A stretch of DNA of 64,000 nt from Peribacillus huizhouensis (lineage in GTDB: Bacteria > Bacillota > Bacilli > Bacillales > DSM-1321), in contig NZ_JACJHX010000005.1 in the NCBI RefSeq assembly GCF_014138605.1, positions 62,001 to 126,000 on the forward strand, given 5' to 3'. The notes under the pieces were generated by a model, which did no database searches, was not told the origin of the DNA, and saw nothing but the letters and a program-made list of their open reading frames with translations. Below are positions 7,850-17,229 of the stretch, in pieces; position 1 is the stretch's first letter; every line of letters starts with the position of its first letter. A program made the translations under genes and the position numbers.

Positions 7850-8617
7850 TTAAGCTCTAATTTTCAATGGGAATTTGTAGATGATATCGGCTAATTTTAC
7901 TTTTGCCTTTTCCAAAAGCGAGATAAATTCATTTCTTTTCTCTTCTGTCATTCTATAAATCGGTCCGGATATCGTTAAAGAGCCTATGATTTTGTGATGT
8001 TGGTCGAATACAGGGACGGCAATAGCGATGATATCTGGTGTGTATTCACCTTCACTAACTGCCCAACCTTGTTGTCTGATTTTTTCTAAGTCTCTTTTAA
8101 TCTCTTCGGGATTTGTCATTGTTTTTTCTGTATACTGCTTTAACTCGTTCCTTGTTAAATAGCTGTTGATAAATTCTTCCGACATAAAGGCTAGAATGGA
8201 ACGGTAGGAAGCCCCAACATACAAGGGGGCTCGACTGCCGACTGTTACAGAGAACTTTATTTTGTTATCAGGCTCAATCGCCTCAAAAGTAACAGCTTCA
8301 TCCTTATCTAGAAGAGTAAGGAACACAGATTCCTCGGTTTGCTGAAATAGTTCTTCTAAAATCGGATGGATGAATTCCTTTACATTTAATCGATCATACA
8401 TGGCCATGCCGAGCTCCCATGCTGCAAAACCTAAGGAGTATTTTTTGGTGGTTGGGTCTTTTTGTAAAAAATTACGTGATTCAAAGGTTTCAAGAATGCG
8501 ATAAATTTTCGCATGATCCAGTTGCATTTTTTGAGCGAGTTCACTGCCGCTCCATTCTGGCTCGTCCTTTGTAAACATCTGAATAACTGTTAGTGCTACG
8601 TCAACTGTTTTTAGCAT
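7850..8617 (-). CDS. IclR-family transcriptional regulator
   Basis: The protein has 255 residues with the usual two-domain layout: an N-terminal winged helix (residues about 1-65, SGSELAQKMQLDHAKIYRIL as recognition helix region) and a C-terminal IclR effector domain (about 80-250, with GSRAPLYVGASYRSILAFM and AIAVPVFDQHHKIIGSLTISGP). IclR proteins sense small metabolites and control neighbouring catabolic operons. AGGGGGA precedes the ATG. It lies within the leftward cluster, 29 bp before the NicX/M29-like gene, and probably controls the Dpp/M20/DUF1177 genes. Confidence 0.92.
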   Translation of the reverse strand: MLKTVDVALTVIQMFTKDEPEWSGSELAQKMQLDHAKIYRILETFESRNFLQKDPTTKKYSLGFAAWELGMAMYDRLNVKEFIHPILEELFQQTEESVFLTLLDKDEAVTFEAIEPDNKIKFSVTVGSRAPLYVGASYRSILAFMSEEFINSYLTRNELKQYTEKTMTNPEEIKRDLEKIRQQGWAVSEGEYTPDIIAIAVPVFDQHHKIIGSLTISGPIYRMTEEKRNEFISLLEKAKVKLADIIYKFPLKIRA

Positions 8618-8636
8618 GGAATCCCCCTATCAATCA

Positions 8637-8702
8637 TGAAACTCAGAACATTATCCCTATCATACCAAATATTTCTGATAGAAAGAGATTGCCTGAGTTT
8701 CA
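8637..8702. repeat. Inverted repeat before the IclR gene
   Basis: A 10-bp perfect inverted repeat, TGAAACTCAG (8637-8646) and CTGAGTTTCA (8693-8702), encloses 46 bp between the M20 gene and the IclR gene. It could be a weak terminator, an attenuator, or mark the IclR operator/promoter region; it lacks a T tract on the minus strand. Confidence 0.4.
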
Positions 8703-8716
8703 ATTAAAAAGAATTG

Positions 8717-9985
8717 TTAATTTGAGTAGAGAAAATCAATGATTGCCGCAACGTACACTTTGGCGCAAGTAATGATTTGTTCTGTTTTTACTCTCTCATT
8801 ATAGCCATGAATGGTCGGTAAGTAAGCTGGACCATATTGGAGTACAGGGATATTGTATTCTCTAAAGTGACGGGCATCACTGCTTGCCCACTGCATCACT
8901 CCGTATGCTTCATCTCCAGTTACGAATGTAATATTATCTGTGATCGCTTTACATACAGGGTCATTTGCATCTGTGGAATTGGCTTCACTTCTAAAACCAA
9001 ATCGTCTTAATTCATATTGAATGCCTAGAGCATCTAATTTTTCTGTTAAAAAGGAGGTCACTTCTTGTTGGGTAATCCCAAATGGTAAACGACAGTCCAC
9101 TTGAACTTTACAGCTTTCAGGGATGACATTTGCTTTCGTTCCGCCTTCAATCGTGCCAATATTGCACGTGATTCTTTCGAAAACATCGATATATTGTAAT
9201 CGTTCTGTTTCCACTTCGCGCATATAACGATGTGTTACCTCAATTAATGGTTTCACTTCTTCAGGAAGCTCGATTTGGATATCCCATACTTTCTGAATTT
9301 CTAAAAGTGCCTTCACCATATCGCTAATCGCGTTATGTCCGGCTAGTGGAGATAAACTTCCGTGTCCCGGTTGACCGTATACTTCAAGTTCAAACCAATA
9401 AGAACCTTTTTGACCAATCGTCGGATTTCTTGGAGAGGATGGCTCAGCAATTAAACAGCCATCACCCTTCACAAGTCCTTTTTCTAACAGCCATGGTACA
9501 CCAAACTCTCCGCCGGTTTCTTCATCCGGAACAATGACAAGTGATAATTGACCAGGAAGCTCGATATTCATTCGCTTAAGTAGGGTAGTGGCGAAAATTA
9601 AGCCTGAAAGACCAGCCTTCATGTCACTAGCACCTCGTCCTAACATCCAGCCATCTTTGATTTCTCCGCAGAATGGGTCAAAGTCCCATTTAGATCGGTC
9701 TCCAGCAGGAACGACGTCGGTATGTCCGCAGAAGATCAGGTTTTTGCCTTGGTTTTGATTGCCAATCGTTGAAATGAGATTGTACATTTTATCAGCTGAT
9801 TCATGCCAATCTACTGCAATATCAAATTTAGTTAAATAATCTGTGATGAATTGGCTGATTTCCGTGGAATCCCCTGGTGGATTTTCACTTGGAATTTGGA
9901 TGAGAGAACTGCATAATTCCAATAATTCATCTTTTCTCGCTTCTACTTCATCAATTAATTGTTGTTTTAGTTGTGTAGTATTCAA
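8717..9985 (-). CDS. M20-family deacylase (ArgE/DapE-like)
   Basis: This is a 422-residue metallopeptidase or amidohydrolase of the ArgE/DapE/CPG2 family, which removes acyl groups from N-acylated amino acids or cleaves small peptides. The metal motif CGHTDVVPAGD (about residue 87) and the catalytic-glutamate motif PDEETGGEFG (about residue 150) are intact, with GRGASDMKAG between. The dimerisation domain begins near KGSYWFELEVYGQPGHGS, and the C-terminal metal histidine lies in the YLPTIHGYNERV segment. The start follows DUF1177 by one base, so the two are translationally linked. Specificity cannot be read from the sequence; it need not be arginine or lysine biosynthesis. Confidence 0.9.
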   Translation of the reverse strand: MNTTQLKQQLIDEVEARKDELLELCSSLIQIPSENPPGDSTEISQFITDYLTKFDIAVDWHESADKMYNLISTIGNQNQGKNLIFCGHTDVVPAGDRSKWDFDPFCGEIKDGWMLGRGASDMKAGLSGLIFATTLLKRMNIELPGQLSLVIVPDEETGGEFGVPWLLEKGLVKGDGCLIAEPSSPRNPTIGQKGSYWFELEVYGQPGHGSLSPLAGHNAISDMVKALLEIQKVWDIQIELPEEVKPLIEVTHRYMREVETERLQYIDVFERITCNIGTIEGGTKANVIPESCKVQVDCRLPFGITQQEVTSFLTEKLDALGIQYELRRFGFRSEANSTDANDPVCKAITDNITFVTGDEAYGVMQWASSDARHFREYNIPVLQYGPAYLPTIHGYNERVKTEQIITCAKVYVAAIIDFLYSN

Positions 9986-10936
9986 TTATTTCACAACTCC
10001 TTGTTTTCCTAATGTTTGTAGATGGTCCATTTTTCCATATAAGTTTTCTAACAGATTAAATTCTTCTTCATTATAGAAAGAGCATTTATTGTCACCGTAA
10101 ACTTTAGCCACTTCAATGACGAAGCGAACGACTTGTTCAACGTCCGTTAAGTGTGTAGCACCCGTTCCGCAACCTGCAACAGCTGTTTGGGTCGTAATTG
10201 CTACGCCGATAACAGGGCTAGTTGTGGCAACAGCTGGCTGAAGGATACTATTGATATGGAAAACGCCATTTCCATAAGGAGTAATATCCTGCGTTGTGAT
10301 CGGTAATGTCACAGGTAGTGTGCCAGTAGATTGTGTATAAACGTGCAGTAAATCATCGCTTATTTTTAGAATATAACCTTCTTTAACGGTTGGTGTAATC
10401 GCAAAACCTTTGTGATTTAGGATGGCATTTCCTTTTGTTGTGTCAATAGATAAAATTGCGTCCATTTCCTCTGTAACCTCATGTTGATTCATCGTAAAAA
10501 TGTCAACTGGTGAATTCATAAATGGAACTGGATCGTGTGGTAAAGTTGGTGCTGTTGGACAAATATGTGTTGTAATAATGACATCGCCGATAAGCTGATC
10601 GCCTTTTTTCGTCATGTCCAATAGTTTAGCTGCAGCAGATACAGCAGAAAGTGCGCCGTCTCCATCAGAAACAAACCCAGTCATTTCAGGACGTGCACCA
10701 ATGCCACCAAGGCGTCCAATGATTCCTAAAGTAGGGGCGGTGCCACCTTTGGATTTCCCATCTTTACCTGGGATCGTAATTTTAACGAAATCAGTAGAAC
10801 CGAGTTCACCATGGACAGTTTCTACCGTGATGTTTCCATCACCCTTGATATTGCTTAAATAATTTTTAACATCTTCACCTGTTACGTACTGACTATCTAA
10901 TAATTCATAAAGTTCGATGACATGTTTGAATGACAT
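9986..10936 (-). CDS. DUF1177 protein
   Basis: The protein has 316 residues and no signal peptide. It matches the DUF1177 family by its glycine-rich segment LGIIGRLGGIGARPEMTGFVSDGDGA (given here only as the GIIGRLGGIGARPEM core near residue 75), a THICPTAPT motif near 130, and AVAGCGTGATHLTDVE near 260. The function is unknown. A conserved HICP and CGTG, plus several Asp/Glu, could bind metal. It lies between a dipeptide transporter ATPase and an M20 deacylase, and the stop/start spacing is nearly zero, so it is probably an enzyme or accessory in the same pathway. Confidence 0.85.
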   Translation of the reverse strand: MSFKHVIELYELLDSQYVTGEDVKNYLSNIKGDGNITVETVHGELGSTDFVKITIPGKDGKSKGGTAPTLGIIGRLGGIGARPEMTGFVSDGDGALSAVSAAAKLLDMTKKGDQLIGDVIITTHICPTAPTLPHDPVPFMNSPVDIFTMNQHEVTEEMDAILSIDTTKGNAILNHKGFAITPTVKEGYILKISDDLLHVYTQSTGTLPVTLPITTQDITPYGNGVFHINSILQPAVATTSPVIGVAITTQTAVAGCGTGATHLTDVEQVVRFVIEVAKVYGDNKCSFYNEEEFNLLENLYGKMDHLQTLGKQGVVK

Positions 10937-10948
10937 TTTTTTCTCCTC

Positions 10949-11926
10949 CTAGTGTTCTTTAAGTAAATGACATGATGCGATATGACCATTGCCTGTATCC
11001 AGTAACTGAGGGATCTTCGTTGAGCAAATGTCCATCATAAATGGGCATCGTTCATGGAAATGACATCCAGTCGGTGGATGAATTGGGTTTGGAATCGCGT
11101 CTTTTAAAATAATTCGTTCTTTGTTATCGTGTGGACTTTCTTTCGGGATTGCAGATAATAAGGCTTTTGTATAAGGATGTTTAGGATTTTCATATATTTC
11201 CTTATACGTACCCATTTCGACGATTTTTCCTAAATACATAACGGCAATACGATCACACATATAACGGACGACATTTAAATCGTGTGAGATAAAAATATAG
11301 GTAAGATTATATTCTCGTTGTAACTCTTTCAATAAGTTAATCACTTGGGCTTGAACAGAAACATCTAGAGCGGAAACCGGTTCATCGCAGATAATAATAT
11401 CCGGATTTAGTACTAAAGCTCTTGCGATATTAATTCTCTGGCGTTGTCCGCCTGAAAATTCATAAGGATATCGTTTAGCGTGATAATGGCTTAAACCAAC
11501 AATCTCTAATAATTCTAGAACACGTTTTTTTTGCGAGGCTTTGTCACCAATGCGATGGATCACTAAAGGCTCTGCAATCAGCTCGCCGACCGTTTTTCTT
11601 GGGTCTAATGAGGCGTACGGATCTTGGAATACCATTTGAATGGATTTACGAGTTTCCCGTAGTTTCTTCGCATCCATTCCAATTAAATTTTCTCCCCGAA
11701 ACTCAACCGTGCCGCTAGAAGGGGAAATAAGCTGATTCACTAGACGAGCCATTGTTGATTTTCCGCAACCAGATTCACCCACAACACCAAGTGTTTCACC
11801 AGGCATGACGTCAAAGCTAACACCGTCAACAGCTTTGACACTTTGATTAGACTTTTTAAATGGAATAGGGCTGTCTATAGGAAAATACTTTCTTAAATCT
11901 CTAACTTTTAACAACGGCTCTGACAT
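10949..11926 (-). CDS. Di/oligopeptide ABC transporter ATPase, DppF/OppF type
   Basis: The product has 325 residues. Walker [11 protein letters not shown], signature [14 protein letters not shown] and Walker [14 protein letters not shown] are intact. The C-terminal oligopeptide-transporter extension has the cysteine-rich [12 protein letters not shown] motif typical of DppF/OppF. Its start lies 26 bp inside the upstream dppD-like gene, so translation is coupled. It is one of the two ATPases that drive the DppBC channel here. Confidence 0.95.
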   Translation of the reverse strand: MSEPLLKVRDLRKYFPIDSPIPFKKSNQSVKAVDGVSFDVMPGETLGVVGESGCGKSTMARLVNQLISPSSGTVEFRGENLIGMDAKKLRETRKSIQMVFQDPYASLDPRKTVGELIAEPLVIHRIGDKASQKKRVLELLEIVGLSHYHAKRYPYEFSGGQRQRINIARALVLNPDIIICDEPVSALDVSVQAQVINLLKELQREYNLTYIFISHDLNVVRYMCDRIAVMYLGKIVEMGTYKEIYENPKHPYTKALLSAIPKESPHDNKERIILKDAIPNPIHPPTGCHFHERCPFMMDICSTKIPQLLDTGNGHIASCHLLKEH

Positions 11927-12932
11927 GAGTAGATCTCTCCTTTCTATTTAATCGTGTTTCTTTCGTTTGAAAATGGCATGCAACAAAATGCTTTTCTTTT
12001 ACTTCAACCATTTCAGGAGCTTTGGAAAAACAGATGTCTCTCGCGTAGGAACATCGTGGTGCAAATGGGCATCCTTTAATCTCTTGTCTTAAATCTGGTG
12101 GACTACCTGGAATGGTTGTCAGCATTTCATGATCTTCGACGCTTTCTGTTATTTGTGAATCGAGTAGTCCCCATGTGTAAGGGTGCATGGGTTGATCGTG
12201 AATTTCTTCGACGGTTCCGTATTCAATCACATTACCTGCATACATAACAAGTACTTTGTGACAGATTTCCCAAACGACTCCTAGGTCGTGAGTAATCATA
12301 ATAATGGACGTGTTGAATTCATCCTGCAATTTCTTCATTAATTCTAATATTTGAGCTTGAACGGTTACATCCAATGCAGTTGTAGGTTCATCAGCAATTA
12401 ACAGTTTTGGATTACATGAGAGAGCAATGGCAATCATTACTCGCTGACGCATCCCACCGGAAAACTCATGCGGGTACATATTTAATCGTTTTTCTGGCGC
12501 TGGAATGCCAACTAACTGCAACATTTGAATGGCTTTTTGTTTCGCTTCTTTTTTAGAAACTTTTTGATGGAGTTTAATAGACTCCATAATTTGATCGCCA
12601 ACTGAAAAAACAGGATTAAGACTTGTTAAAGGATCTTGGAAAATCATTGAAATATCATTCCCGCGAATATCTCTCATTTCTTTATCTGATAACGTTAATA
12701 AATCTTTGCCTTCAAAAAGAATTTTCCCTCCTGAAATATTTCCAGGTGGAGTTGGGATTAATCGCAGTAAGGATGTTGCTGTAACACTTTTACCAGATCC
12801 AGACTCGCCGACGATCCCAATGTTTTCTTTTCTATTTAATGTAAAGCTGACACCATTTACGGCTTTTGTCACTGTAGAACCGGATTTGAATTGGACCTCT
12901 AAATTCTCGACCTTTAGTAATTCATTTGACAT
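11901..12932 (-). CDS. Di/oligopeptide ABC transporter ATPase, DppD/OppD type
   Basis: The start is the ATG at 12932 (MSNELLKVENLEV, 343 residues), preceded by GGAGGTG; the GTG three codons upstream overlaps that site and is unlikely. Walker A GESGSGKSVT, signature SGGMRQRVMIAIALS and Walker B LLIADEPTTALDV are intact. A C-terminal Cys cluster (GCPFAPRCSYARDIC) marks the DppD/OppD family. It pairs with the DppF-type ATPase encoded next. Confidence 0.95.
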   Translation of the reverse strand: MSNELLKVENLEVQFKSGSTVTKAVNGVSFTLNRKENIGIVGESGSGKSVTATSLLRLIPTPPGNISGGKILFEGKDLLTLSDKEMRDIRGNDISMIFQDPLTSLNPVFSVGDQIMESIKLHQKVSKKEAKQKAIQMLQLVGIPAPEKRLNMYPHEFSGGMRQRVMIAIALSCNPKLLIADEPTTALDVTVQAQILELMKKLQDEFNTSIIMITHDLGVVWEICHKVLVMYAGNVIEYGTVEEIHDQPMHPYTWGLLDSQITESVEDHEMLTTIPGSPPDLRQEIKGCPFAPRCSYARDICFSKAPEMVEVKEKHFVACHFQTKETRLNRKERSTHVRAVVKS

Positions 12933-12950
12933 AGGGGACACCTCCTATAA

Positions 12951-13835
12951 TTAAACTTTCATTTTTGGATCAAGAGCATCCCTTAGTCCATCACCAAAAA
13001 GATTAATGCCGACAACGGTAATTAAGATAGCTAAACCAGGAATCGTAGCCATATGAGGATTTAATACTAGAAAATTCTTTCCGTCTTGGAGCATGCTACC
13101 CCAAGAGGCTGTCGGTGGCTGAACGCCTAAACCTAAAAAGCTTAATGAGGCTTCTGAAATAATGGCACCTGCAATGCTCATTGTGGCATAGACAATTAAT
13201 GGTGCAATGCTATTTGGTAGTATATGATGGAAGATAATCCGGCTATGTTTTGCTCCTAGTGATCTAGTCACTTCGATGTATTCAGACTGTTTCACACTTA
13301 GCACTTGGCCGCGGACGACTCTTGCAAATCCGGGGATGTTTCCGATACCGATGGCAATAATGACGTTCATTAGTCCTTGTCCAAGAACACTCATCAATGT
13401 AATAGCGAGTAAGATAAACGGAAACGCAGATAGTCCATCCATAATTCGCATGATGATCGAATCGAATTTTCCGCCAAAATAACCAGCAATAACACCTAAG
13501 AGAGAACCGATCACAGCGCCGAATAAAACAGCTCCGAGTCCAACCAGAATGGAAATTCTAGCTCCGTATACTAATCTACTAAAAATATCCCTACCATAAT
13601 TATCCGTCCCTAATAGATGGCCTTCTGCTCCTATTCCTAACAGTGTTTTCGTTACATTCATTTTGTCAGGAGAATGCGTGGCAATAACAGGGGCAAAGAT
13701 AGCCGTTAAGATGAGCAGCAACATGATGAACAACCCAAAGGCAGCAAAACGATTTCGAATCAATTTTCTGAATAAAGAACGTTCATTTGTTTCAACCACA
13801 TCGGTCGTTTGTAAAATTGCTTGGCTTTCTGCCAT
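12951..13835 (-). CDS. Di/oligopeptide ABC transporter permease, DppC type
   Basis: The protein has 294 residues: an N-terminal cytoplasmic stretch, a first membrane helix at about 28-50, then the five-helix BPD permease domain. The EAA-like coupling loop is visible as EVTRSLGAKHSRIIFHHILP. The family tail LSFLGLGVQPPTASWGSML is intact. AAAGGAGGT precedes the ATG, which overlaps the last base of dppB. Confidence 0.95.
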   Translation of the reverse strand: MAESQAILQTTDVVETNERSLFRKLIRNRFAAFGLFIMLLLILTAIFAPVIATHSPDKMNVTKTLLGIGAEGHLLGTDNYGRDIFSRLVYGARISILVGLGAVLFGAVIGSLLGVIAGYFGGKFDSIIMRIMDGLSAFPFILLAITLMSVLGQGLMNVIIAIGIGNIPGFARVVRGQVLSVKQSEYIEVTRSLGAKHSRIIFHHILPNSIAPLIVYATMSIAGAIISEASLSFLGLGVQPPTASWGSMLQDGKNFLVLNPHMATIPGLAILITVVGINLFGDGLRDALDPKMKV

Positions 13836-14794
13836 TAGTTCGTACCTCCTTTACCGTATTTGATTCTTGGATTAACGACTTTATATGAGATATCAACGAG
13901 CAGGTTGACGACTACATAAATCAATGCAATGAAGATGACCATGTTTTGGACAACAACAAAGTCTCTTTTTCCAATCGCATCAATAATTAATAATCCAATA
14001 CCTGGCCAACTAAAGATCGTCTCCGTTAAGACAGCCCCACCTAACATGGATGAAATTTGCAGGCCTAATACGGTAAGTAATGGAGTTAAGGCATTTTTAA
14101 AAGCATGCTTGCAAATGACAAAAAATTCATGTAACCCTTTTGAGCGTGCTGTCTTTACATAATCTTGTGAAATGACTTCTAACATGCTAGATCGTGTAAT
14201 TCTAGCAAACTGTGCAGTTGGGATCGTGGCTAAAGCAATACTAGGCAAGATTAAATGGCTTATAAAGTTACCTATTCCTTCATCCATTGATCCCATTCCT
14301 GTAGCAGGGAACCAGCCTAAATTGACACTAAAGAATAATACAAGCATGATTCCGAGCCAGAAAATCGGCATGGAAACACCCATTAGCGAAAAGGTTGTAA
14401 AAGCATAATCGAAAATTGAATTTTGCTTTCTAGCGGCAATAATGCCAGCTGGTACACCGACTATAATAGCAATGAGCAGGGCGCTAGCAGCTAGTATGAC
14501 GGTATTCGGAAAACGTTCCATAATCAAATCGATGATTGGCATATTATAAGTTAGCGAGTTTCCTAAATCCCCTTGAAGTAAATTACCTATATAGTCAAAA
14601 AATTGAATATATAATGGGTCGTTTAATCCTAATTTTTCTGTTAGAGCTTCTATTTCTGCTGCACTAGCTTGAGGTCCAAGCATTACAGCTGCAGGATTCC
14701 CCGGAAGCATTCGGGTGATTAAAAAAATAATAATCGCAACAATCAATAAAGTAGGTATCATATTAAGAATTCTACCTAAAATATACTTTCCCAT
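13835..14794 (-). CDS. Di/oligopeptide ABC transporter permease, DppB type
   Basis: The protein has 319 residues with six predicted membrane helices. The N-terminal helix MIPTLLIVAIIIFLITRMLPG followed by GNPAAVMLG is the hallmark of DppB/OppB proteins. The coupling loop is DYVKTARSKGLHEFFVICKHAF, shortened here to its KTARSKGL core. It is the first gene of the leftward operon and diverges from the substrate-binding lipoprotein gene across a 406-bp control region. Confidence 0.95.
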   Translation of the reverse strand: MGKYILGRILNMIPTLLIVAIIIFLITRMLPGNPAAVMLGPQASAAEIEALTEKLGLNDPLYIQFFDYIGNLLQGDLGNSLTYNMPIIDLIMERFPNTVILAASALLIAIIVGVPAGIIAARKQNSIFDYAFTTFSLMGVSMPIFWLGIMLVLFFSVNLGWFPATGMGSMDEGIGNFISHLILPSIALATIPTAQFARITRSSMLEVISQDYVKTARSKGLHEFFVICKHAFKNALTPLLTVLGLQISSMLGGAVLTETIFSWPGIGLLIIDAIGKRDFVVVQNMVIFIALIYVVVNLLVDISYKVVNPRIKYGKGGTN

Positions 14795-15200
14795 TCACGC
14801 TACCCCCTCTAAATTTATTCACTATTTGAAATATTAACTTACTATTTGAATAAAACATAGTTTATCATTTGATTAATTTTTTGTAAATAAGTGCTTATTA
14901 GCAATAATTTTTATTTTCTAATTAATCGAAAAATAGTATTTACATGATTGTAATATTTGTGGTAGATTTGTATTCAATATATGAATACGTGATTCAATAT
15001 TTAAAAAGACTTTCTTCGATAGGTAACCATCTTATCTCTATTGAAGGAAAGTCATATTTTGGTTGATTGATTTTTCTTCGAGCCTACAGCGAAGAAAAAT
15101 CTTTTTGCACTTATCGGATCTTACGTCTATGAAAATAGTCTTCTTGTTGAGGGGTCCGTTAAGTAAAAATATAAAAATAATACAAGGAGGTTTTACAATC
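14795..15200. promoter_or_regulatory. Divergent control region with tandem hairpins in the binding-protein leader
   Basis: This AT-rich gap separates dppB (minus) from the binding-protein gene (plus) and must hold promoters for both; I cannot single out convincing -35/-10 pairs. Two strong stem-loops lie in the rightward leader. The first is 15008-15053, closed by GACTTTC/GAAAGTC. The second, 15069-15101, is a perfect 12-bp stem GATTTTTCTTCG/CGAAGAAAAATC followed by TTTTT, a terminator-like structure about 95 bp before the GTG start. This arrangement suggests transcription attenuation or an RNA regulator. Confidence 0.5.
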
Positions 15201-16802
15201 GTGAAGAAAATGAAGCATGTAGTATTATTACTTACTCTTATTTCTATTGCTTTAGTGATTAGTGCTTGTGGTGGAGCGTCACAAGATAAAGGTTCAGAAA
15301 ATAGTAAAAATACTAATACCGAACCTAAAAGTGGTGGAGTCCTAAAGGTTGGCCTTGCCTCAAATCCTAATACGTTAGATCCTATTAAATATACAGGGGC
15401 GTATGAGTCACAGATTATGAGATCGGTCGGTGACACTCTTGTTGTATATAACCAAGATTTAAGTGATTTCTCACCGTCATTAGCAACGGAATGGACTCCT
15501 TCAGAAGATATGAAGTCTTATACGTTTAAGCTAAGAGATGACGTCTATTTCCAACCAGGAAAATATCAAGATGGTCGGAAAATGACGGCTGAAGATGTGA
15601 AATATAGCTTAGAGCGTTCTGCAAAAGAATCTGCTCTAGGTCGTTTAGATGGCGTTGAAAGTGTTGAAGTAACAGGAGAATCAGAAGTAATTGTCCACTT
15701 AACAGCACCAAACGCTTCTTTTTTAGCTATGTTAACTGATGTTGGGAACATTATTATTCCTAAAGAGGAAGTAGAAGGCTGGGGTGACCAATTCGGTGCT
15801 AATCTAGTAGGAACGGGTCCATTCCAATTTAAAAATTGGCAAACAGACCAAAAAGTAGAATTGGTTCGTCATGATAAATACTGGGGTGAAAAACCGTATC
15901 TTGATGGTGTCACGTATCAAATTATTAAAGACCCGAACATGATGACAAATGCTCTTCGTTCTGGCGATATTGATATAGCGACAGACATTAAAGGTCAAAA
16001 CCGTCAAGTTATCGAACAAGATCAAAACCTTGAGTTATTATCAGAACCAGGATTGGCTATTGATTATCTTGATTTAAATAATATGAGTGGTCCAACAGCG
16101 GATCCAAAAGTAAGAGAAGCGATCTATAAAGCAACAAATGTAGAGGAAATTGTAAAAGGTGTAAACCAATGGGGCGGCGGTACAGTCTCTTATGCGCCAA
16201 TTCCAAAAGGGTCTTGGGCATATAGTGAAGAATTAGAAAAACTAAAGCCAGAATATAATCCTACTGAAGCGAAGAAGATTTTAGCGGAAACCGATTACGC
16301 GAATGGATTTAAAACAGAGCTTTACGTATTAGAATCACGCGTTCCATATGCAACGATTTTCCAAGCACAAATGAAAGAAAACTTAAATATTGACGTTGAT
16401 ATTAAAGTGACAGAATGGGGAACACTTAGTGATATTGCTGCTAAAGGAAAAGCGCCAATGTATATTGGAGGCTGGTCATGGTATCCAGATCCATTCTTCT
16501 TCCTAAATAAAACATTCCATTCGAATCAAATTGGTTCACTTGGTAACGGTAAAGGATACAATAATCCAGAAGTGGATGCGTTGTTAGACAAAGCCCTTTC
16601 AGACACAGTCGAACAAGGAGAAAGAGCGAAGTTATACCAAGAAGCAATCAAAATTATCATGAGCGAATATCCTCGTGTTGAGCTTGATAATCTTGATCAA
16701 ACAGCTGCAGTTACGAAACATGTTCAAGGGTTTGCGGTATCAGCAGATGGTACAATCAATATCGTAAAACCAAACGGTACAAACGTATGGTTGAGTAACT
16801 AA
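15201..16802 (+). CDS. Di/oligopeptide-binding lipoprotein (SBP family 5)
   Basis: The start is the GTG at 15201 with AAGGAGG 10 bp upstream; upstream in-frame codons have no ribosome site and would bury the signal peptide. The 533-residue product has a lipoprotein signal with lipobox LVISAC (Cys23) and a Gly/Ser/Asn-rich linker. The family 5 solute-binding fold follows (GGVLKVGLASNPNTLDP at about 45; the AEDVKYSLER motif at about 130). It would capture the substrate outside the membrane for the divergently encoded DppBCDF. Family 5 proteins bind peptides, opines, nickel or other small ligands, so the ligand is open. Confidence 0.95.
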   Translation: MKKMKHVVLLLTLISIALVISACGGASQDKGSENSKNTNTEPKSGGVLKVGLASNPNTLDPIKYTGAYESQIMRSVGDTLVVYNQDLSDFSPSLATEWTPSEDMKSYTFKLRDDVYFQPGKYQDGRKMTAEDVKYSLERSAKESALGRLDGVESVEVTGESEVIVHLTAPNASFLAMLTDVGNIIIPKEEVEGWGDQFGANLVGTGPFQFKNWQTDQKVELVRHDKYWGEKPYLDGVTYQIIKDPNMMTNALRSGDIDIATDIKGQNRQVIEQDQNLELLSEPGLAIDYLDLNNMSGPTADPKVREAIYKATNVEEIVKGVNQWGGGTVSYAPIPKGSWAYSEELEKLKPEYNPTEAKKILAETDYANGFKTELYVLESRVPYATIFQAQMKENLNIDVDIKVTEWGTLSDIAAKGKAPMYIGGWSWYPDPFFFLNKTFHSNQIGSLGNGKGYNNPEVDALLDKALSDTVEQGERAKLYQEAIKIIMSEYPRVELDNLDQTAAVTKHVQGFAVSADGTINIVKPNGTNVWLSN

Positions 16803-16807
16803 TATGA

Positions 16808-16937
16808 GAAAAGGGAGTCCCTAAAGTGAAGGTGTCAGACCCATCAGCAATATATCTAGCCAGATTTGAGTTTCAAGTAATCTAGATGTAATGCTGTGTG
16901 TGGGAGTTAGAACCTTTTTGGGGCTCCCCTTTTTTTA
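16808..16937 (+). terminator. Long terminator built on a family A-like palindrome
   Basis: GGGAGTCCCTAAA at 16813 mirrors the GGGGCTCCC before TTTTTTT at 16937, closing a stem over about 120 bp. Inner sequence includes GTGTCAGACCC, a degenerate family A end. The element ends the binding-protein transcript. Confidence 0.65.
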
Positions 16938-16996
16938 TACGTACATAGTACTCCATAAAAAACATCCCATTATCTTAGAGAAAAGGGATGTTTCAT

Positions 16997-17224
16997 TCAT
17001 TCTTCTTCCTTATAAAACCGCTCGCCTGTTTCCGGATGGAAGTATACAACTAGCTTTTTCTTCGTAGTCGGATCGATCGATACTTCTTTCGTGCGGATGA
17101 AGCCATCAGGGACGTTTTTTCCGTGTTTTGTTTTGAAGCGGCGGTCCCAAATGAACCAGGAGCCGATAATGATGATAAGGAGAATGATTAATTGTACACC
17201 GTAAAAGCCGAGAACCCATTCCAT
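16997..17224 (-). CDS. Small membrane-anchored protein of unknown function
   Basis: The protein has 75 residues: one N-terminal membrane helix (about 5-26, LGFYGVQLIILLIIIIGSWF) and a basic then acidic cytoplasmic tail with the HPETGERFYKEEE end. It is downstream of the YbjQ-like gene by 5 bp on the same strand, so the two are an operon. I do not recognise the family; the linkage suggests that it might anchor or partner the YbjQ protein. Confidence 0.75.
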   Translation of the reverse strand: MEWVLGFYGVQLIILLIIIIGSWFIWDRRFKTKHGKNVPDGFIRTKEVSIDPTTKKKLVVYFHPETGERFYKEEE

Positions 17225-17229
17225 TTGTT

